Origin: Pseudalkalibacillus hwajinpoensis
Lineage (GTDB): Bacteria; Bacillota; Bacilli; Bacillales; Guptibacillaceae
Direction of reading: 5' to 3'
DNA length: 64,000 nt
Assembly: GCF_039851965.1 (NCBI RefSeq)
Contig: NZ_CP156674.1
Coordinates: forward strand, 1,116,001 to 1,180,000
This document shows positions 28,801 through 36,404 of this stretch, piece after piece. How positions within the stretch are numbered: the stretch's first letter is position 1; every line of letters begins with the position of its first letter. The notes below the pieces were generated by a model. That model was not told where the DNA came from. It ran no database searches and saw only the letters and a list, made by a program, of their open reading frames with translations. The position numbers were made by a program, and so were the translations under genes.

Positions 28801-28966
28801 ATACATAGGTCCTGATCCTTGCCTTGTAAATTGACTGTCTTGAGCTGAACCTGCTGTTGCAAATAACGACGTAAGGGCCACGGTAGAAAGAACAGAAGCC
28901 AAGTTTATTCACAATGCCCCTGTTTTTCCCTCTTCTATTCTTATTTTCAAGTAAGCGCTTACTCAA
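25819..28966 (-). CDS. Secreted GH27-like (clan D) glycosidase with carbohydrate-binding domains; frameshift in signal peptide
   Basis: The main frame (28902 down) encodes 1027 residues. After ATAGSAQ comes a clan-D barrel (PMYFSTYEHQHDKNTYML, ATDGWIE, FGIYYNPLWVSPE, FLRVDFISW with probable nucleophile D400, then GGGWDHISGRRQAWQ). A galactose-binding-like domain (about 115-275) is inserted within the barrel. C-terminal to it follow a beta-sandwich, a CBM35/6-like domain (about 680-800), a CBM4/9-like domain (810-930) and a final small domain. A good start, TTG 28966 behind AGGAGGAGTTCAA, gives MSKRLLENKNRRGKNRGIVN in another frame; joining it to LASVLSTVALTSLFATAGSAQ makes a perfect signal peptide, so about one base is misplaced near 28904. 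Family substrates include alpha-galactosides and isomaltodextrans; which applies is unknown. Confidence 0.82.
28950..28963. promoter_or_regulatory. Palindromic operator at the start of the GH27-like gene
   Basis: AGTAAGCGCTTACT is a perfect 14-base palindrome overlapping the first codons. It fits the LacI/CcpA operator style. Confidence 0.6.
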
Positions 28967-29152
28967 TTGAACTCCTCCTATGCTTGGTTAAGTTGTATTC
29001 GTTTATCATTAGAAACTACAAGTCTTTCTCAAGGAATTTGAGACTTAACGATTCAGAGGCTTGAGGTACAGTAATGATCCGAAGGTTTCATAACATTAAG
29101 TTTGCATCGTTGGTTCTAAAAAGAGATGTTTTACTCAAAATATACCGCTCTA

Positions 29153-29172
29153 TTGAGTAAACGTTTACTCAA
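29153..29172. promoter_or_regulatory. Perfect 20-base LacI-type operator
   Basis: TTGAGTAAACGTTTACTCAA is perfectly symmetrical with the central CG typical of LacI-family sites. It lies about 190 bases upstream of the GH27-like start and shares GAGTAA/TTACTC half-sites with 28950-28963. Confidence 0.75.
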
Positions 29173-29275
29173 AAATCAATAAATCTTCCCCCTTTCATTA
29201 ATTAAAGCTGCTATGCATAGCCAATGGTACGGTTAGACGCAGCATATATATCCATCCTTGCATTTTACATTACCA

Positions 29276-29289
29276 CGAAAACGTTTACA
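29276..29289. promoter_or_regulatory. Possible cre in the glnK / GH27 intergenic region
   Basis: On the minus strand TGTAAACGTTTTCG matches 13 of 14 positions of the cre consensus. Confidence 0.5.
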
Positions 29290-29404
29290 TTTCCATAAAT
29301 TTATAATTTTTTTACTATGTCTAAGCTTTTAAGAACCAGGGTCAAGGTGATTTGCATTTTAAATCATTTCGAAGCTACAACTCACTACAAAAACTTTAAA
29401 ATTA

Positions 29405-29433
29405 TTTGACTAGTTTAAATATTTTGCTATACT
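29405..29433 (+). promoter_or_regulatory. SigA-type promoter of glnK-amtB
   Basis: TTTGAC (29405-29410) and TATACT (29428-29433) are 17 bases apart. Transcription would start near 29440. Confidence 0.7.
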
Positions 29434-29457
29434 TAATCACATTAAAGAATAAACGCA

Positions 29458-29474
29458 TGTTAGAAAATCTAACA
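29458..29474. promoter_or_regulatory. GlnR/TnrA box
   Basis: TGTTAGAAAATCTAACA fits the consensus TGTNAN7TNACA exactly and is a near-perfect palindrome. It lies downstream of the likely promoter and directly before the ribosome binding site of glnK. Confidence 0.85.
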
Positions 29475-29494
29475 AATTGGAAGGGTTAGATAAA

Positions 29495-29857
29495 ATGAAA
29501 ATGATTGGCGCTATTATTCGACCTGAGAAGTTAACAGATACCATTAATGCATTAAAGGAAATCGGCATTACTGGTTTTACAGTGAATCAGGTAGTTGGAA
29601 GAGGGAAACAAAAGGATGGAAAAGGCACGTATCGCGGTAGAAATTACAAGGTGACACTCCATCCTAAAATCAAATTAGAAATTACGCTATCAGATAATAT
29701 GGTTCAACTGACAATGGATACGATCATTAAGGCAGCCCAAACGGGTGATGATGGTGATGGTAAAATTTATGTTTATCCAGTTCTTCAAGCCTACAATATT
29801 CGAACCGGTTTACCAGATGAGAACATTCATGAAGAAAATTCAATGGAGGAAAATTAA
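29495..29857 (+). CDS. glnK: P-II nitrogen regulatory protein
   Basis: The 120-residue protein starts MKMIGAIIRPEKLTDTINAL and contains the T-loop region GKGTYRGRNYKVTLHPKIKLE and the C-terminal KIYVYPVLQAYNIRTG, all typical of P-II. It senses ADP/ATP and 2-oxoglutarate and blocks the ammonium channel. The T-loop tyrosine of the uridylylation site (Y51 in enteric bacteria) appears within TYRGRNYK, but uridylylation is not expected in Bacillaceae. ATG 29495 is preceded by GGAAGGG; a TTG six codons upstream overlaps it. amtB follows after one base. Confidence 0.95.
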   Translation: MKMIGAIIRPEKLTDTINALKEIGITGFTVNQVVGRGKQKDGKGTYRGRNYKVTLHPKIKLEITLSDNMVQLTMDTIIKAAQTGDDGDGKIYVYPVLQAYNIRTGLPDENIHEENSMEEN

Positions 29858-29858
29858 A

Positions 29859-31169
29859 GTGGAACTAATCTATTTGAATACAATATGGGTTGTGATTGCG
29901 GCTGCCATGGTCCTTTTTATGGAAGGCGGATTTAGTTTATTAGAAGCAGGGCTCGTGCGGACGAAGAATGCGGTTAACGTTACTATGAAAATATTTGTTG
30001 ATTTAACAATCGGAGCTCTTTGTTTCTGGATGATTGGCTTTGGCGTTATGTTCGGAAATGATTCCTTTGGTATTCTTGGAACGAGTCTTTTTGGATCACC
30101 CGATTCTCTTATTCTTGATCTTGAGCTACCAGTTGAGGCGTATATCCTTTTCCAAATGGGGTTTGCCATAGCTTGTATTTCAATCATCTCTGGTGCAGTT
30201 GCAGAACGAATGAACTTTAAAGCCTACATCCTGGCGGCTGCACTTATTATGATGATCGTCTACCCTCTTTCCGGTCATTGGGTGTGGAGCGGTGATGGCT
30301 GGTTAGCAAAGCTTGGAATGCTTGATTTTGCTGGTTCGTCCGTTATTCATGCCATGGGTGGATTTGCAGCGCTTGGGATGGCATGGATACTGGGACCACG
30401 GAAGGGTAGATTTAATTCCGATGGCAGTGCAAATGTCTTCGCGCCAAGTAATATCCCCCTCGCCTCTTCAGGCGCTTTTATTCTATGGTTCGGCTGGTTT
30501 GCCTTTAATGCCGGAAGCACCCTTGATGCTTCCGATGCATCACTAGCATCGATCGCATTGAATACGATGCTTGCTGGTGCTGCTGGAGGATCCGTTGCCA
30601 TGTTGCTTTCAATGGTTAAGTTCGGGATCACAGATCCAAGTATGATCATTAATGGTGTCTTATCTGGTTTGGTTTCCATTACAGCTGGCTGTGCTTTCGT
30701 TAGTCCTGTAAGTGCGATTATCATTGGTGCGATTAGCGGTGCCGTGGTCATTTACGCTACACTCTTAATAGATAATCTAAAAGTGGATGATCCTGTTGGC
30801 GCCGTTGCAGTGCATGGATTTAATGGTGTATTTGGGACCATTGCAGTAGGATTATTTCACAGTACTGAAGGATTGATAACTACTGGTAGTTTCTCCTTAT
30901 TAGGTGTTCAGGTCTTAGGGGCATTCGTTATTAGCTTCTGGGGACTCCTCGCAGGTGTTTCCATTGCGAAACTTGCAAAAGTAACGGTAGGTCTTCGTGT
31001 AACAGAGCAGGAAGAAGAAGAAGGTCTTGATATGACTTTCCACGGAATTCCTGCTTATAATGAAATCGAGCGATTTACAGATGTTCCATCTAGCTTATAT
31101 GATTTTCAGGAGTCAACCGGGATTGAAGTGGCTGAAACGAAGGATGATAAAGTGAAAGTCACCAATTAA
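29859..31169 (+). CDS. amtB: Ammonium transporter
   Basis: From GTG 29859 (GGAGGAAAATTAAA before it) the product has 436 residues and 11 membrane segments. Signature regions are FMEGGFSLLEAGLVRTKN, the AFAALGMAWILGPRKGRF loop, LWFGWFAFNAGS and VHGFNGVFGTIAVGLF, which holds one of the pore histidines. A longer frame from 29745 overlaps glnK and is not the start. With glnK it forms the ammonium uptake operon controlled by the GlnR/TnrA box. B. subtilis has the reverse order (nrgA then nrgB). Confidence 0.95.
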   Translation: MELIYLNTIWVVIAAAMVLFMEGGFSLLEAGLVRTKNAVNVTMKIFVDLTIGALCFWMIGFGVMFGNDSFGILGTSLFGSPDSLILDLELPVEAYILFQMGFAIACISIISGAVAERMNFKAYILAAALIMMIVYPLSGHWVWSGDGWLAKLGMLDFAGSSVIHAMGGFAALGMAWILGPRKGRFNSDGSANVFAPSNIPLASSGAFILWFGWFAFNAGSTLDASDASLASIALNTMLAGAAGGSVAMLLSMVKFGITDPSMIINGVLSGLVSITAGCAFVSPVSAIIIGAISGAVVIYATLLIDNLKVDDPVGAVAVHGFNGVFGTIAVGLFHSTEGLITTGSFSLLGVQVLGAFVISFWGLLAGVSIAKLAKVTVGLRVTEQEEEEGLDMTFHGIPAYNEIERFTDVPSSLYDFQESTGIEVAETKDDKVKVTN

Positions 31170-31229
31170 TGTGGTTTATCAAGTTAAGCAAGTCCTTTTT
31201 GGGATAAACAATATAGAAATGAATATACA

Positions 31230-31275
31230 AATCGAGCATTGAATTGCGATGCAATTCAATGCTCGATTTTCTTTA
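31230..31275 (+). terminator. Terminator after amtB
   Basis: A perfect 18-base-pair stem AATCGAGCATTGAATTGC / GCAATTCAATGCTCGATT with loop GAT, followed by TTCTTT. Confidence 0.92.
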
Positions 31276-31458
31276 AAATACTTATGTTTTTTGAAGGTAA
31301 GATGCTACACGGTGGTTCTTTATACTCTCCGAATCACTTTTTTGTTTTTTCCCATTTTAAATTATTTAATTGAGAGTTACCTGCGATCCAAAATGGAGTT
31401 TGAATGAACGCAAAGTGGAGTAATATCTTAGTATTAGTATATTCTCTAATCGAATATA

Positions 31459-32046
31459 CTAATCATTTAATCCCTTTCCATTGAGAATTTGCTGCATATA
31501 TTTTTCAACCCTTGACTCTCGAGTTTTGGATTGTTTGGCTTTAGAAAAATAAAGAATGTATGCTCTTTGCCGTCCCGGCGTCAATGCTTCAAAAGCAGTT
31601 TTCAAGGTAGGGATTTCATCGAATTTATTTTGCAGTTCTTCAGGAATTTCTGTATTCTTTTTAAAATTCACTTCCAAACCAGCTTTTTCAACTTCAATGG
31701 CTTCATAAATATAGGCTTTCAATGTGGTTTCCATTGCGACTATTTCTTGAACATCGGTGAACCTAATCTGGCGCCCCGCCTGTACATTCTCCGTTTGTTG
31801 GATTAGAATACCATGGGCATCATGTAACAAGACACCTTTGAAAAACAGAAGCGCACAGTACTCTTTAAATCCATGTATTAAAACTATGTTTTTTTTCTGA
31901 AACGTGTAACAAGGAACACCCCACTTCAATTCTTCGGTCAGCTGACAGTCAAGAATGATCATTCTCAATTTCTCAAATTCTTCCCGCCACTTTTTGGATT
32001 TACTTAAATATTCATCAACCTTAGGATTCATTCTACTATTTGTCAT
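31459..32046 (-). CDS. ydeI: YdeI / DUF1801 family protein
   Basis: The 195-residue product starts MTNSRMNPKVDEYLSKSKKW and contains EELKWGVPCYTFQKKNIVLI, the DUF1801 core, then the C-terminal YdeI/OmpD-associated motif FEALTPGRQRAYILYFSKAKQSKTRESRVEKYM. The fold is that of iron-chaperone frataxin-like proteins; the biological role in Bacillus is unclear. ATG 32046 follows GGGGTG seven bases upstream. That ribosome binding site lies in a 51-base near-copy of the gene's own interior (see findings). Confidence 0.88.
   Translation of the reverse strand: MTNSRMNPKVDEYLSKSKKWREEFEKLRMIILDCQLTEELKWGVPCYTFQKKNIVLIHGFKEYCALLFFKGVLLHDAHGILIQQTENVQAGRQIRFTDVQEIVAMETTLKAYIYEAIEVEKAGLEVNFKKNTEIPEELQNKFDEIPTLKTAFEALTPGRQRAYILYFSKAKQSKTRESRVEKYMQQILNGKGLND
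31910..31960. repeat. 51-base internal segment of ydeI, original copy
   Basis: It is 46/51 identical to 32047-32097. It encodes the conserved KWGVP region on the minus strand. Confidence 0.85.
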
Positions 32047-32097
32047 CAAGGAACACCCCTTTTCAATTTTTCGATCAGCTGATAGTCAAGAATGATC
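32047..32097. repeat. 51-base near-duplicate forming the ydeI leader
   Basis: Same orientation as 31910-31960, with five differences. It supplies the bases directly before the start codon. Confidence 0.85.
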
Positions 32098-32165
32098 TGT
32101 ATCGATAGTTACGTTACAGTTTCTATTGTAATCGTGGAAAACTCAAAGCCTAATCCACATTTAAC

Positions 32166-32206
32166 TGCAAAAACACATGGATGAACTACCATGTGTTTTT
32201 GCATGT
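32166..32206. terminator. Bidirectional terminator between mmsA and ydeI
   Basis: TGCAAAAACACATGG and CCATGTGTTTTTGCA form a perfect 15-pair stem with an eight-base loop. Confidence 0.88.
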
Positions 32207-32253
32207 AATCTATTAATTGTGTTGTGCGCGGAAGGTTAATTCTAGTTTGATTT

Positions 32254-33711
32254 TTACCACCTGGCCGTTAACATCTTCCTTCTTGTATAAAATTCAACCC
32301 CATCCGACCCATTCGCATGCAGGTCACCATAGAACGAATTCTTCCACCCAGAGAATGGGAAGAACGCCATTGGTGCAGGCACGCCAATATTCACACCAAG
32401 CATCCCTACTTCAATATTCTCTCTGAAGTAGCGAACATTGCTTCCATCCTGCGTAAACAGGCATGCTCCGTTACCGAAGTCTGATTCATTCGTTAGCTCA
32501 ATTGCTTCTTCAAGATTCTTCACTCGTACAATTGAAAGGACCGGAGCGAAGATCTCGTCCTTCCAGATTTGCATCGAACTGTTGACATTATCAAAAATCG
32601 TCGGTCCGATGAAATAACCTTCATCGTTGTAGGCTTCGTCATTACGACCGTCTCGGATGAGCGTTGCGCCTTCTTCCTGACCTTTTCTAATGTAGCCCTC
32701 TGTTCTTTCTTTATGTTCTTTTCGAATGACTGGACCTAAGAAGACATCATCATCAAGACCGTTTCCGATTTTGATTTCATCCGCTTTTTCGTTTAGCTTT
32801 TGGATTAGTGGTTCGACAACGTCATCTACTGCTACAACAACGGAGCAAGCCATGCAACGCTCGCCTGCTGAGCCATAGGAGGCGGCGATGATTTCTTTTA
32901 CAGCTGCATCGAGATCAGCGTCTGCCATGACGATGGAATGGTTTTTCGCGCCAGCGAGTGCTTGAACGCGTTTGCCGTTAGCTGCACCGGTTTTATAAAC
33001 GTATTCTGCAACGGGTTGTGAGCCGACGAATGAGATGGCTGGGACGTCCTTATGCTCTAAAAGACCGTTTACCACATCGTGTGCGCCGTGGACGATATTT
33101 AGGACGCCATCTGGTAGTCCCGCTTCTTTAAACAGCTCGGCCAGGCGGTTTGCGAGCAATGGTGTTCGTTCAGATGGCTTTAACACGAACGTGTTACCCA
33201 TTGCGATCGCGAGTGGGAACATCCAGCACGGAACCATCATCGGGAAGTTGAATGGCGTGATGCCGCCGACAACGCCGACGGGATAGCGATACATGCCGGA
33301 TTCAAGATTTGTTGCGATGTCAGGGAGTTGTTTTCCCATCATTAATGACGGTGCACCTGCTGCAAACTCTACGCATTCAATCCCTCGCTGGACTTCTCCC
33401 TGTGCTTCCTTGAAGCTTTTACCGTTCTCCTGCGTTAGCAATCTCGCAAGTTCGTCCCAGTTGTCGACTAAGAGCTGCTGGTATTTAAATAGAATACGTG
33501 CACGTTTTGGGACGGGGGTTTTACTCCAGGTTTTGAAAGCGGCCTTCGCTACTTTAACCGCCTCATCAAGATCTTCCTTTGTAGAAATCGGCACCTGTGC
33601 AAGTTCTACCCCTGTAGCCGGGTTTGGTACAGATTGGTACTGATCGGTTTTCGCTTCTACCCATTTTCCGTTAATGTAGTTTGGTAAGACGTTGGCTGTT
33701 GTCGTTGCCAT
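32254..33711 (-). CDS. mmsA: CoA-acylating methylmalonate-semialdehyde dehydrogenase
   Basis: The 485-residue ALDH family enzyme has NYINGKWVEA, PFNFPMMVPCWMFPLAIAMGNTFVLKPSERTP, catalytic C286 in SAGERCMACSVVVA and the MmsA-specific DFGNGACLFTQDG. It converts methylmalonate or malonate semialdehyde, NAD and CoA to propionyl- or acetyl-CoA in valine, inositol or beta-alanine catabolism. ATG 33711 lies eight bases after GGGG; ATG 33717 is nearly as good. It follows the iron-type alcohol dehydrogenase gene by 35 bases, so the two likely act in sequence: alcohol to semialdehyde to acyl-CoA. Confidence 0.93.
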   Translation of the reverse strand: MATTTANVLPNYINGKWVEAKTDQYQSVPNPATGVELAQVPISTKEDLDEAVKVAKAAFKTWSKTPVPKRARILFKYQQLLVDNWDELARLLTQENGKSFKEAQGEVQRGIECVEFAAGAPSLMMGKQLPDIATNLESGMYRYPVGVVGGITPFNFPMMVPCWMFPLAIAMGNTFVLKPSERTPLLANRLAELFKEAGLPDGVLNIVHGAHDVVNGLLEHKDVPAISFVGSQPVAEYVYKTGAANGKRVQALAGAKNHSIVMADADLDAAVKEIIAASYGSAGERCMACSVVVAVDDVVEPLIQKLNEKADEIKIGNGLDDDVFLGPVIRKEHKERTEGYIRKGQEEGATLIRDGRNDEAYNDEGYFIGPTIFDNVNSSMQIWKDEIFAPVLSIVRVKNLEEAIELTNESDFGNGACLFTQDGSNVRYFRENIEVGMLGVNIGVPAPMAFFPFSGWKNSFYGDLHANGSDGVEFYTRRKMLTARW

Positions 33712-33746
33712 GATCATTTCCCCTTCCTGTTGCTGGTTGATTTTTT

Positions 33747-34943
33747 CTAGTGGATTTTTGCCTCACTGGTAAACTGGTAGTCATAACAAATCTTGTAGAG
33801 ATCTTCTAATTCAGATTGTGTTGGAAGTCTTGGGTTATGAGCCGGGCTTCCGCTGTCGAGAGCATCGGCTGCCATTTTACTGATGGCGGTGTTGTAGGTG
33901 GACTCATCGATCCCCCATGTTTTCAAGTTGGGAATGTTTAATGAGGCGCAAAGGCTTTTGACAGAGGCAACTGCGATGTCAGCTGCTTCATCATTTGATA
34001 ATGAGGTACTTTGGGGCTGAAAAAGTCGTCCGAGATCCGCAAGCCGATCGGTGCATGATCCTTTACTATATTCCAGGACGGCTGGCAGTAGAATCGCATT
34101 GGAATAGCCATGTGGGACGTGAAATAGAGCACCGATCGGACGAGACATCCCATGAACAAGACAGACGGAAGCATTTGTAAAAGCCATTCCCGCCTGGAGA
34201 GCGCCTAAACTCATTGATTCTCTGGCATCAAGGTTATCACCATCATTGTAAGCGCTTTTAATATTTTCGATGATAAGCTTCATTGCGGATAACGCGATCG
34301 TATCTGTCATCGGATGCGCCCGTTTTGAAAGGTACGCTTCCACCGCATGGCTAAGGGCATCAATTCCTGTCGCAGCCGTTACATGCTGTGGAGATGAAGC
34401 TGATAACAATGGATCAACGATGGCGACATCTGGCATAAAGGCAGGCTGCTTGATCATCATTTTCACATCTGTCATTGTATTCGTAATGACCGTGACGTCG
34501 GTTGCTTCTGAACCGGTTCCCGCGGTCGTTGGGATGGCAAGGTGTGGAATAGGCGCCTTCTCTGCGATCGTCTGGTTTGCCCGGTAGTCACCTATGTACC
34601 CGCCATTTGTTGCAAGAACGGCAATCGCTTTGGCCGTATCAATACAGCTTCCGCCTCCAAGTGAAATTACTAAGTCACAGTCTGTATTTTTAAAAAGAAC
34701 TAACGCCTCGGTGACATAATGGTCCGTGGGCTCAGACTCAACGCCTGTATAAACTTCACTTTCGACTCCCTCTTGCTTGAGGGTTTCCTGACATCCTGTT
34801 ACATAACCGAGACCAAACATAACCTGATCACTGACAATAAGGGCTTTCTGTCCGCGAATGGCAGCTTCCACTCCAATTTGCTTAAGCGACTCTCTTCCAT
34901 ATAGAATCGTTTTAGGTGTACGAAAAACTGCAAAGTGTTCCAA
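33747..34943 (-). CDS. Iron-containing (group III) alcohol dehydrogenase
   Basis: From TTG 34943, which follows AAAGGAGTGATCTT, the product has 398 residues. A longer frame to 35015 lacks a ribosome binding site. The NAD-binding part has ISLGGGSCIDTAKAIAVL and PTTAGTGSEATDVTVI. The metal site is D and H in GIDALSHAVEAYLS and two His in VHGMSRPIGALFHVPHG. The family includes 4-hydroxybutyrate, lactaldehyde and 1,3-propanediol dehydrogenases. The downstream methylmalonate-semialdehyde dehydrogenase suggests a hydroxyacid substrate such as 3-hydroxypropionate or 3-hydroxyisobutyrate, by inference. Confidence 0.9.
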   Translation of the reverse strand: MEHFAVFRTPKTILYGRESLKQIGVEAAIRGQKALIVSDQVMFGLGYVTGCQETLKQEGVESEVYTGVESEPTDHYVTEALVLFKNTDCDLVISLGGGSCIDTAKAIAVLATNGGYIGDYRANQTIAEKAPIPHLAIPTTAGTGSEATDVTVITNTMTDVKMMIKQPAFMPDVAIVDPLLSASSPQHVTAATGIDALSHAVEAYLSKRAHPMTDTIALSAMKLIIENIKSAYNDGDNLDARESMSLGALQAGMAFTNASVCLVHGMSRPIGALFHVPHGYSNAILLPAVLEYSKGSCTDRLADLGRLFQPQSTSLSNDEAADIAVASVKSLCASLNIPNLKTWGIDESTYNTAISKMAADALDSGSPAHNPRLPTQSELEDLYKICYDYQFTSEAKIH

Positions 34944-35192
34944 AAGATCACTCCTTTTGTTTTGTCTTACACAAGTTGTGATGTCTTCCATTAATTGAAG
35001 TAGGGACAAGGTCAACTGAAGTCCTTCATGAATTCAAACAAGAGAAATTTTAAAATTAGAACCTCCTTTGTATAAATTTTTGATCTACCCTAATAATACA
35101 TTATTATCGTCTTTTTTGAAATTTCTGCTAATTCTTATTAAGTTAATGCGTGACTTTGAAGTATCATGTAAAGGGAAGGAAGGGAAGAGAAC

Positions 35193-35768
35193 ATGATCTT
35201 AACAAGAGACTTTTACGAGAAACCCACCTTAGAGCTAGCGAAGGCTTTATTGGGGTGCGAATTGATTAAAGAAACGGTAGATGGACTTGCCTCTGGCTAT
35301 ATTGTCGAAACAGAAGCTTATTTGGGTCCTATTGATCAGGCCGCTCATAGCTTCAATAACAAGAGGACTAAACGAACAGAGGTCATGTTCGGTCCTTCTG
35401 GCTACACTTATACCTATGTCATGCATACCCATTGCCTTTTCAATGTGGTTAGCGGGCAAATCGGTCTACCGGAAGCAGTCTTGATCAGAGCGGTTGAACC
35501 AGTGGAAGGATTGGAATTAATCAGGCTTAGAAGAGGCGATAAGAAGGAAAAAGATTTGACCAATGGCCCGGGAAAACTGACAAAAGCCCTCGGTATTAAT
35601 CAAGGTGATTACGGACGTCTCCTTGATGTGCCACCGCTATATATTCAAACAGGTTACCAGCCTGAACATATCTCCCAGGGGAAAAGAATCGGCATCGATA
35701 ATTCAGGTGACGCCCGTGACTATCCATGGCGATTCTGGGTAACAGGAAACAAATATGTATCCAAATAA
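35193..35768 (+). CDS. 3-methyladenine DNA glycosylase (AAG/MPG family)
   Basis: The 191-residue product starts MILTRDFYEKPTLELAKALLGCELIK and contains IVETEAYLGPIDQAAHSFNN with the catalytic Glu, MFGPSGYTYTYVMHTHCLFNVV, and the NGPGKLTKALGI motif. It removes alkylated bases from DNA in base-excision repair. ATG 35193 follows GGAAGGGAAGAGAAC. It is transcribed away from the alcohol dehydrogenase gene. Length and motifs are complete. Confidence 0.95.
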   Translation: MILTRDFYEKPTLELAKALLGCELIKETVDGLASGYIVETEAYLGPIDQAAHSFNNKRTKRTEVMFGPSGYTYTYVMHTHCLFNVVSGQIGLPEAVLIRAVEPVEGLELIRLRRGDKKEKDLTNGPGKLTKALGINQGDYGRLLDVPPLYIQTGYQPEHISQGKRIGIDNSGDARDYPWRFWVTGNKYVSK

Positions 35769-35848
35769 AGATGTAAGCTGGGTCTTTTCCTGACTTACGT
35801 CTTACGTTCAGCAGCCAAAACGAGTATTCCTTTAATAAGTTAGTAGCC

Positions 35849-36404
35849 CTATATTACAAAATAATGACTCAAATGTGCTTCTAAAGAATCAAAATATAAG
35901 GGTAAATTCGGATTCCTTTTCACATCAAAGCATGAAAAAGTTTTTAATCTATCCATTCCGGCATATTTATGACTCAAGTGAAGGTGAAATAGAACATCGT
36001 CTACCTCTCTTCCTTCAAAGAATTTATCTTCGTCATTAAAGGCTTTGGAGGGAGCATTCCACGTTGTTGAAAATAAATACTTCTTACCAGATAGCCGTCC
36101 TCCTCCAATTCCGTATTCTTCTGTATTTCCACGAAAATACACTCCATATTCATGTGTAAGATCTATATATTTTTTAAACAACGCCGGGACACTGTAGTTG
36201 TAAATGGGCGTTTGATAGATTACATAATCTGCCCACAGTACTTTATCCTGCTCTTCCTCTTTATCGAAACCTTCCTGCAGTACCGTTGTTTTCATTTCAT
36301 AATGTGGAGATAATAACTCCCCTATTTTATTAAAAAGCGTCTTTTAGTTGCCCTCTCGAATGCTCATAATACTCGTGACCATTTATCACAAGAATATTCT
36401 CCAT
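35849..36404 (-). pseudogene. NAD(P)H oxidoreductase, flavodoxin-like (MdaB/YwrO type), frameshifted
   Basis: The first frame starts at ATG 36404 with MENILVINGHEYYEHSRGQL and hits a stop after KDAF. The second frame continues FNKIGELLSPHYEMKTTVLQ and then DYVIYQTPIYNYSVPALFKK and the C-terminal FMN/quinone-binding half. A run of five T (minus strand, 36332-36336) should be four for a continuous 184-residue protein. With the frame restored it is a complete Flavodoxin_2 family quinone reductase. The homopolymer makes a sequencing error possible; otherwise it is a recent pseudogene. Confidence 0.82.

Noticed and set aside
29745..29858. Upstream extension of amtB
   Set aside because: It overlaps glnK in another frame; GTG 29859 has the ribosome binding site.
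33975..34950. Plus-strand frames across the alcohol dehydrogenase gene
   Set aside because: Antisense shadows of a well-conserved gene.
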